In this document: piece after piece, positions 57,519 through 64,000 of the stretch
Layout: each line of letters starts with the position of its first letter
Position numbering within the stretch: position 1 is the first letter of the stretch
DNA from: Lutraria lutraria
Taxonomy: Eukaryota; Mollusca; Bivalvia; Venerida; Mactridae
Length of the DNA stretch: 64,000 nt
Direction: 5' to 3'
NCBI GenBank assembly: GCA_964023205.1
Contig: OZ026839.1
Location: 17,886,386-17,950,385, forward strand
Made by a program: the position numbers and the translations under genes
Notes under the pieces: generated by a model
What the model saw: only the letters and a program-made list of their open reading frames with translations
What the model was told of the DNA's origin: nothing
The model's database searches: none

Positions 57519-57572
57519 TAGATATCAAGGACTTATATACATACATGTATGTATATAAGTCCTTGTAGATAT
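57519..57572. mobile_element. 40-bp perfect palindrome with 7-bp target duplication
   Basis: 57526-57565 is CAAGGACTTATATACATACA followed by its exact inverse. TAGATAT is present at 57519-57525 and again at 57566-57572. Copy 1 of the host repeat has one TAGATGT and no insert at this site. Confidence 0.8.
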
Positions 57573-58413
57573 ATATTCTAAAATATGAAGATGATAGTTG
57601 TGTTACAGCTTTATAGCTATTTTGGCTTATAACGCTATTTTTATTTTTTTTATTTTCATGAACGACGAGTCTAAACGAGATGCCAAAAATAAGTATTCTT
57701 TTTAACACAGTGACAAATTGGATATTCAACACATTCCTCATTAATGTGTCAATGATATTCAATAAGTAAGGGCCCATTCCTGAACAAATTAATTTCTTTT
57801 TTTCACACCTTCTTACATTTCAAATAACGAAACAGCAAAATAGTTGTACATGATCAGGGTTTCACGTTGTCGTTCTCTCGCACGGTCATGTGAAAATAGT
57901 AGCAAATTGAAAGCTTCACAAACACATATCACAGATGCTTTTTATTTTATTTATTTATATCTTGTAATTTTAGCGGTGGACCGGAAAATAATATAGTCAT
58001 TGATGTATATGTAATGGATATTAGTGTAAGTGTTTAATAAAACCACAAATCATATTTAAACAGACGCTAAATATGGTCCTTTTCACATATGACTGGACTT
58101 GATGTTTTGTATACAACTTAATTATAAAATATATGTTTGGAATTCAGGCACCAGTGAGACTGTACCACTGAGACATCATCACGTACTATAAGATATATGT
58201 TTCAACATATCTCTAACCACAGTTCGTAAACGTTAACAGTTCAAACTCTCGCCACTAACATACTTGAATATTTTGAATGTTCTTCATCATACATATTCCT
58301 TATATCGAGCTTAATTGACCCTTCTATGGATCTAGTTAATGCACGTTAATTACCATGAATATGCTGGCCAACGACCCGTATATAACATTTAAGCATATCA
58401 GCTTTGCAAGTAA

Positions 58414-58454
58414 GTTAAACCAGGGATGCTATAATATAGCATCCCTGGTTAAAC
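58414..58454. mobile_element. 27-bp palindrome with 7-bp target duplication
   Basis: 58421-58447 is CAGGGATGCTATA, a central A, and the inverse TATAGCATCCCTG. It is flanked by GTTAAAC at 58414-58420 and 58448-58454. Copy 1 has a single GTAAAAC here. Confidence 0.7.
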
Positions 58455-58602
58455 GCATTTCTTTTAACGCACTGAGAATTTCTCAGTTGTCCGCCATTAT
58501 CATCGATATTAATATAGTCCCCGGAAGTAGAATTATTCCTTATCAGGGGACATCACCGTCGATTTACTAAGGGAAGTAACCTAGTTATGGGAAAGGGCCA
58601 TA

Positions 58603-60360
58603 CACCTAGATATTTAAAGGATGGTACTACTTCAAGTTTCTCTCCGTATAATTGGTTGGTCTCCCCTTTTCAAAGATCATAACCTTGGTCTTGCTCGTAT
58701 TTATTTTTAAACCAAATGTGTTACAATACGTTTCTACGTCATTTAGCATACTTTGTACAGAATGAGGATTGGTGGAAAATAATACTTGGTCATCGGCATA
58801 AAGTATTAGATACAAACTTATCTCATTAATAGTGAATATTCCGTCGAGATAAGCATTTATATTTTGCATTAAGTCATTTACAAACATCATAAACATAGGT
58901 GAAGAACTTGGATCACCCTGTTTTACTCCTTGGTGAGATTTTATAACATCCGGATGGATTTGTCCGTTATATTTAACTGAGGCCCGCACTGTTTTATACA
59001 TTGATTTTATAGAATTTACCATTTTTGTGCTAACATTTTCTGCTATTAGCTTTTGCCATAGGAATGAACGATTTATCTTGTCAAAGCATTTCTCGTAATC
59101 GATAAATATAGAATTTAGTTTATTTTTGGAATATAATACTTTTGATATTATTTGATGTAGAAGAAATATGCAGTCGACCGTGCTTTTACCTTTTTGGAAT
59201 CCAAACTGGCAACTGTTTGGACCGATAAATATGATAAGCTTGTAAAGCTTATCATATTTATCGGTCCAAACAGTTAGCCTGTTTAGCAAAATTTGTGAAT
59301 ATATTTTTGACAAGATATTATTTAATGTGATTCCTCGGTAGTTTTTTGGTTGTGTTGGGTCACCACCTTTAAATATAGGAAATATATATCCTGATCCCCA
59401 ACTGTCTGGGTATTCACCGCTATCAAATATTTGATTGAAAATAGACACAATGTGTGGAGATATTATGCTAAATGATGCTTTAATTATTTCTGCTGAGACA
59501 CCGTCTGGACCAGTTGCCTTAAAGTTATTTTGTTTAAATACAGCTTTATGTACTTCCTGCTCAGATATTGGTAAATCAAGTTCATCATCATTTATATGTT
59601 CAGAATTATTGGAAGTATCGTTATCGTTTACATTTGCATCACAATTTTCACCAAATAATGAAGCAAAATGCAAATGCAGTTGATCAATTTCGATATCTAT
59701 ATTTTTCGAATTATCCTTTTTATTGCATTTTTTAACAGTTTTCCAAAATTTACGGGGTTGTTTTGTCGCAATATTTTCTAGTTAACGACCCTCTTGTAAT
59801 TTATATCTATATTTTGCTTTTGATTTTATATTTTGTACGCATTTTAACAAATTGTTTTCTATTTTCTTCTGTATTATGTTTAACAAAAATATTTCGAACC
59901 CTTTTAAACTCCTTTTTTTGACGTATAACATTCGTCATTAAACCACTTTCGTTTATTTTGATATAGTTTATTTTTATTTGAAGATGACATTTCTATACCG
60001 AAAACTTCTAAGACATGTTTATGTAAAATGTTCGTTACATTGATAACCCGGTCATTTATAGACTGTGACTGATTTTCGTTAATATTAATGTATGAGTCAT
60101 CATTTAGAATTGCAGTTTTAAAGGTATGTACTCGTTCATCATCCCATATTATTTTTCTTTCCGCTCTAGAACTATTTGAGTTAATGTTATAAGCATTATT
60201 ACTTCGTTGCAAATAAAAGTTAAATTGTAGTGGTGCATGGTCTGATAAATTTGTCCATTCACCAATATTGAAATAACTATAAGTCGATTTAAATTTGCAT
60301 GCTAATGAGGGATTAGTCTCATTTCGATATATAGGTGTAACAGGTAAACCCGGTAACCGT
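58603..60360 (-). pseudogene. APE-type LINE, truncated at both ends
   Basis: The minus strand is read from 60360. A partial endonuclease end includes EWTNLSDHAPLQFNF (the SDH motif). A linker follows (60212-59904, WDDERVHTFKTAI, KRKWFNDEC), then, after breaks, KQPRKFWKTVKKCN. The reverse transcriptase is open from 59673 to 58627 with NNFKATGPDGVSAEIIK, NYRGITLNNILSKI, FGFQKGKSTVDCIF, SIFIDYEKCFDKI, HQGVKQGDPSSSPM and the catalytic YADDQVLFS. A one-base shift near 58627 leads to EVVPSFKYLGV, which ends exactly at the 1.5 kb repeat. A 65-bp inverted duplication sits inside the RT frame at 59213-59277. It is not functional. Confidence 0.85.
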
Positions 60361-61100
60361 TATAGATTAAGATAGAGAAAACATAATTACGATTGCCTCA
60401 ATAGCGCAAAGGTTATTGCTGATGATTATGAGATATACATCATTCTAACCATTGGTTCCAACCTAGTTTATGTCATTTTATAACTATATTTTGTATGTTT
60501 TTTTTCTTTTGATTATTTTAAATACTTTTATTTTGTATTGTTTATTTTTTCATTATTTTATTATATCGTTTCAAAACAATTCAAACATGTAAATTCAACA
60601 CGCATAATATCTATCAAACATGTAGTTTACTTTGAATTAGATTTTTTTTTTCTGTCCATATCCTGTATTTCTTACGACATGGCTTATGTTTTTTTTGCCA
60701 TTGTAAATATTGTAATGTCAGTTGCTGATAAGTACTTATGTCAACTTTTTTGTGCTCTCTACGGCATGATTTATGCTTACACCAAATATACATATAAATG
60801 TTATTGTGCATTTTCAGGAATGTACTCTTCTCGATATTGTGTATTTCCTGCGGCATAATATATGCTGTCACTGTATATATTGTTATGTAAACTGCTTAAA
60901 TGTAGGTTTGTCAACTTTTGGATCTTTTACGGCAATTATGCTAATGTCGTCGTATATGCTTTACTGTCAATTGCATAAATGTACTTATGGCAACATGGGT
61001 ATATGTACTATGTTATACTTATTGCACAGTCTAGGTTTATGTCATTGTTATTCATTTTACTTCCAACCACATATGTATTTCGGCCATTATCTTGCACTTC
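60361..61100. other. T-rich anonymous sequence, possibly LINE leader
   Basis: Degenerate repeats of the kind TGTAATGTCA, TTTATGCTTAC and CCTGCGGCATAATATATG occur upstream of the plus-strand LINE. It may be part of its 5' UTR. No coding is supported. Confidence 0.3.
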
Positions 61101-61559
61101 CTGCTACGTAGCTTATTTTTTCAGCAGTACTTTTTCTTTCCCCTAGTCCAAAAATAAATAATTGTATTTCTTAAAACTTGTAATTGATTTGCACATTCAA
61201 ATTTAGTAATATGCATATTCTGTTCACATTATCTGTCCACACCAAAATAAATAAGATCCTACATCACCTGGTTATACATACACGATTAGTCACAAATTGT
61301 GTCACTCTTTGACTTTCATCTTTTTTCTTTCCCTTTATCCTTGTATACGCATCTGTCATCTACCCATGCCCCCCTACCTTATTTCTCTATCCTCTCATTT
61401 TGTAAAACAAAATTCCTTCTCCAACTGTTCCTGTTATGCTTCTTTCTCTCAACCTTTCCGGTTCTTGATAGGGCGCAAATCATTCACCTGCTCTCCTGAC
61501 AAAATATCTATTTTCATACACACGACCAAACAAGCATTCTTACTCTTATTTTCGATCAC

Positions 61560-64000
61560 ATGATCCGTAAATCGAGCTGTCTGGTCGTCATGTATACATA
61601 TAGATATCGCGGGTTATTTCATTTTTTCGTCCATATATGGCTCTTCCTAGATATTTTTTTCAAACAAATTGCCGTCTACTCCTTGCACGCAGCTACTCTA
61701 TCCAATGGCTCTTACACGAACAACGGTATAAGAAAAAAGTGTTTGCCAAAGCTATCCCGCCTAGATTATAACCGCCAGTTCACACAATTCTCTCTAATGT
61801 TACTCTTTGTGGTTAATTTAGTCGCATGGTTATTTTTGCTGCTTCTATCTGATGGTGATATTCATGCTAATCCGGGACCGGGATCAACACATTCCACTTC
61901 AACCAACATCTCCGACGATATTCTAACTGGGAGCATTGACCAGAATCTGTTTTCGTTCGTTCATTTAAACGTTCATAGTCTGCAACACAAACTTGACACC
62001 GTATATGCTGAATTTTGTAAAATTCGACATATTGGCTTTCTCTGAAACGTGGTTAAACTGTTCTATACATAGTGACGATCTTGTTCTACATTCCTTTCAT
62101 AAACCTGAACGTAAAGATCGTATTAGCGATTCTCATGGTGGGGTCATTTTATACATCAAAGAATCTCTCCACTACAGACGCAGGCCTGACCTTGAGCTTA
62201 ATCGTCTTGAGTGTATCTGGGTTGAAATTCAAATCAGTAACAACAAACATATCCTCTTTGGCGTATTCTATCGCCCACCAAATTCTGACTCCATTCACAA
62301 CAATCTTATTGAAGATTCAATTGGACTTGCAGTTGACACAAACATATCCGACATTATTATCACAGGCGATTTCAACTATAATGCTTTTAATCCTGTGTCA
62401 CAACGAAAAATTGAATCTATCTCGCAACAATTCAATCTTGAACAATTGATTGACGAACCAACTAACTTTACCGAACATTCTGAATCCTTAATTGACTTGA
62501 TATTTGTCTCAAATAGACACAGCGTTCTGCAGGTTGGAGTGTGTGAGCATTTTCTTGTTCAGGATCAAAGATATCATGTTCCAATATATGGAGCTCTAAA
62601 ATTTCGCAAATCAAATCAAAAATGTTTCGAAAGACTTATATGGTATTATGACAGCGCTGATTATGATAGCTTTCGATCTGATATTAGCCGTTTTGATTGG
62701 AATGAATGTTTTGATGATGATATAGACATCTATACTAACAACATAATTTCAAAAATAACAGAACTTGCGAAACAAAATATCCCTAATAAATTGATAAAGG
62801 TAAGGCCTTCTGATGCACCATGGATGACAAACACCGTAAAAAGAAACATACGTATACGGATACGCTTATATAGAAAAGCAAAACGAACACAGTCCCAATA
62901 CTACTGGCACAATTTTAGGAAAGTTCGAAACGAAACTGTTCTATTTATTCGTGAAGCTAAGGCTGACTACTTCTCTAAACTGTCCAACAAATTAAAAACT
63001 GGTTCTCTTTCTTCAAAAGATTGGTGGAAAACATTAAAAACTTTCATCTCTAAAGAGGCAAACCATAGTATTCCACCCTTACTAAACCCTGATACACAGC
63101 AAGTAACGTGCTCTGACTTAGAAAAAGCAAACATCTTGAATAATTATTTTCAATCTCAGACCACTCTAGATGATGAAAACAAACACGCACCGGATCTTGG
63201 ACCACCTTCCTCTGAAACGTTTCTCTCGGAAATTGTTCTTAGCGCATCAGAAACTGAAGAAGTACTAAAATCTCTTCAAACTGATAAAGCTGCAGGTCCT
63301 GATGGCATAAGCAACCGCATTCTTAAGGAAGCTTGTCATGAACTTTCTTCTCCTCTCAGTGATTTGTTTAATTTCTCTTTACAATGCTGTACTGTTCCAT
63401 CCTCATGGAAAGAAGCTCATATAAGTGCCATATTCAAGAAGGGTGATGCGTCAATGCCAAACAACTATCGACCAATTTCTCTTCTAAACACAGTTGAAAA
63501 AGTTTTCGAACGTCTTATTTTCAAACACGTTTTCAACCATCTTCATGTTACAAAGTTTCTTTCCCCTGCCCAATCTGGATTTATTCCTGGAGACTCTACA
63601 GTTAATCAACTTGTTTACATATATGACACACTTTGTAAAGCACTTGACGATGGTCTCGAAGTTCGTGTCGTCTTCTTTGATATAAGTAAGGCCTTCGATA
63701 AAGTATGGCATAAAGGCCTGATATATAAAATGTACAATGCGGGAATCTCAGGATCTCTTCTAACTTGGTGCATGAATTATCTTGCAAACAGGCGACAACG
63801 AGTTGTATTACCTGGTGTAAAGTCTAATTGGTGCAATGTATCAGCTGGTGTTCCCCAGGGTCGATTCTTGGTCCACTTCTTTTTCTTATATTTATTAACG
63901 ACATTGTCAATGAAATTAGATATCGTATTAATCTTTTCGCCGATGACACAAGTCTGTATGTCATAGTCGAGCAACCTGATGTAGCTGCCAACCTTCTTCA
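61560..64000 (+). pseudogene. CR1-like LINE with 2A-like motif, frameshifted, runs off the window
   Basis: The first frame (61560-62045) is an ORF with a hydrophobic segment (LMLLFVVNLVAWLFLLLL) followed directly by SDGDIHANPGPG, then LNVHSLQHKLD, the start of the endonuclease. A one-base shift near 62020 moves to the frame 61993-63966. That frame holds FDILAFSETWL, VFYRPPNSD, IIITGDFNYNA, LIDLIFVSNRH and then the RT blocks AAGPDGISNRILKE, NYRPISLLNTVEKVFERLI, QSGFIPGDSTVNQL, VVFFDISKAFDKVWHKGLI and SAGVPQG. A missing base after 63860 shifts to SILGPLLFLIFINDIV and FADDTSLYV, which continue past 64000. This is the full order of an APE-type, CR1-clade LINE ORF2. Two shifts make it inactive unless they are sequencing errors. 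Confidence 0.85.

Larger units (their letters stand above)
57025..58602 (+). repeat. 1.5 kb dispersed repeat, copy 2
   Basis: Direct partner of 3559-5060. Its right edge (GGGAAAGGGCCATA) abuts a truncated LINE reading frame at 58603. It carries two palindromic micro-insertions absent from copy 1 and lacks the one present there. Confidence 0.8.

Noticed and set aside
59213..59277. Another palindromic micro-insertion of the CANRG class
   Set aside because: There is no flanking duplication, and one arm is the native RT coding sequence, so it is an inverted duplication, not an inserted palindrome.
60538..61111. Overlapping frames of about 85-112 codons
   Set aside because: T-rich sequence gives Phe/Tyr/Cys/Ile-rich frames by chance. 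More likely LINE leader sequence.

Overview
This is AT-rich eukaryotic DNA with spliced genes and a very dense load of transposable elements. I infer a mollusc, most likely a bivalve, from three things. It carries the AGCTCAC...GGGCCATCTTGGCCCT repeat type with tandem GGTCA-rich ~140 bp units. Its tRNA-derived SINEs have TTTG-rich tails. Its APE-type LINEs look like those common in bivalves. The species cannot be named from the sequence. Nothing prokaryotic is present, and no intact rRNA or tRNA gene was recognised.

The best gene lies on the minus strand at 41733-37702. It is an eight-exon gene for a 234-residue secreted, cysteine-free block protein: signal peptide, basic Pro/Lys segment, repeated VPVYIERE cassette, Gly/Ala/Val block and Asn/Phe/Asp-rich tail. 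All seven introns are phase 1. Two further phase-1 terminal-exon candidates lie downstream (34443-34178, NNNGFG repeats; 33682-33606, with a poly(A) signal), so the locus may use alternative 3' ends or be a small paralogue cluster. Weaker gene pieces are a Ly6/LU-like exon (9070-8964), a Crypton/DUF3504-type exon (20856-20424), a small plus-strand gene (25607/27686-28336), two C-terminal exons of an unknown gene (54079-53669) and a frameshifted F-box-like ORF (14444-14107).

Layout: 1-6 kb non-coding with a TTAA-flanked MITE and a 1.5 kb repeat whose second copy is at 57.0-58.6 kb. 6-8 kb minisatellite and an SGNH-hydrolase-like remnant. 9.7-16.7 kb foldbacks, a hAT-like MITE and an inverted pair of GACGCTAAATGTCGC arrays. 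19.2-32.6 kb a roughly mirror-symmetric domain of palindromic-motif arrays around a 2.26 kb Mutator-like element carrying an 82 bp satellite. 33.6-41.8 kb the secreted-protein locus. 42-53 kb MITEs, SINEs, LINE 3' ends, a deleted mariner and a TTCATGAA array. 55.9-64 kb four LINE or repeat blocks, ending in a CR1-like LINE that runs off the window and carries a 2A-like motif.

The most unusual observation is three tiny palindromic insertions (40, 40 and 27 bp) in the two copies of the 1.5 kb repeat. Each has a 7-bp target duplication, CANRG termini and an empty site in the other copy. They look like transposons reduced to little more than their terminal repeats.
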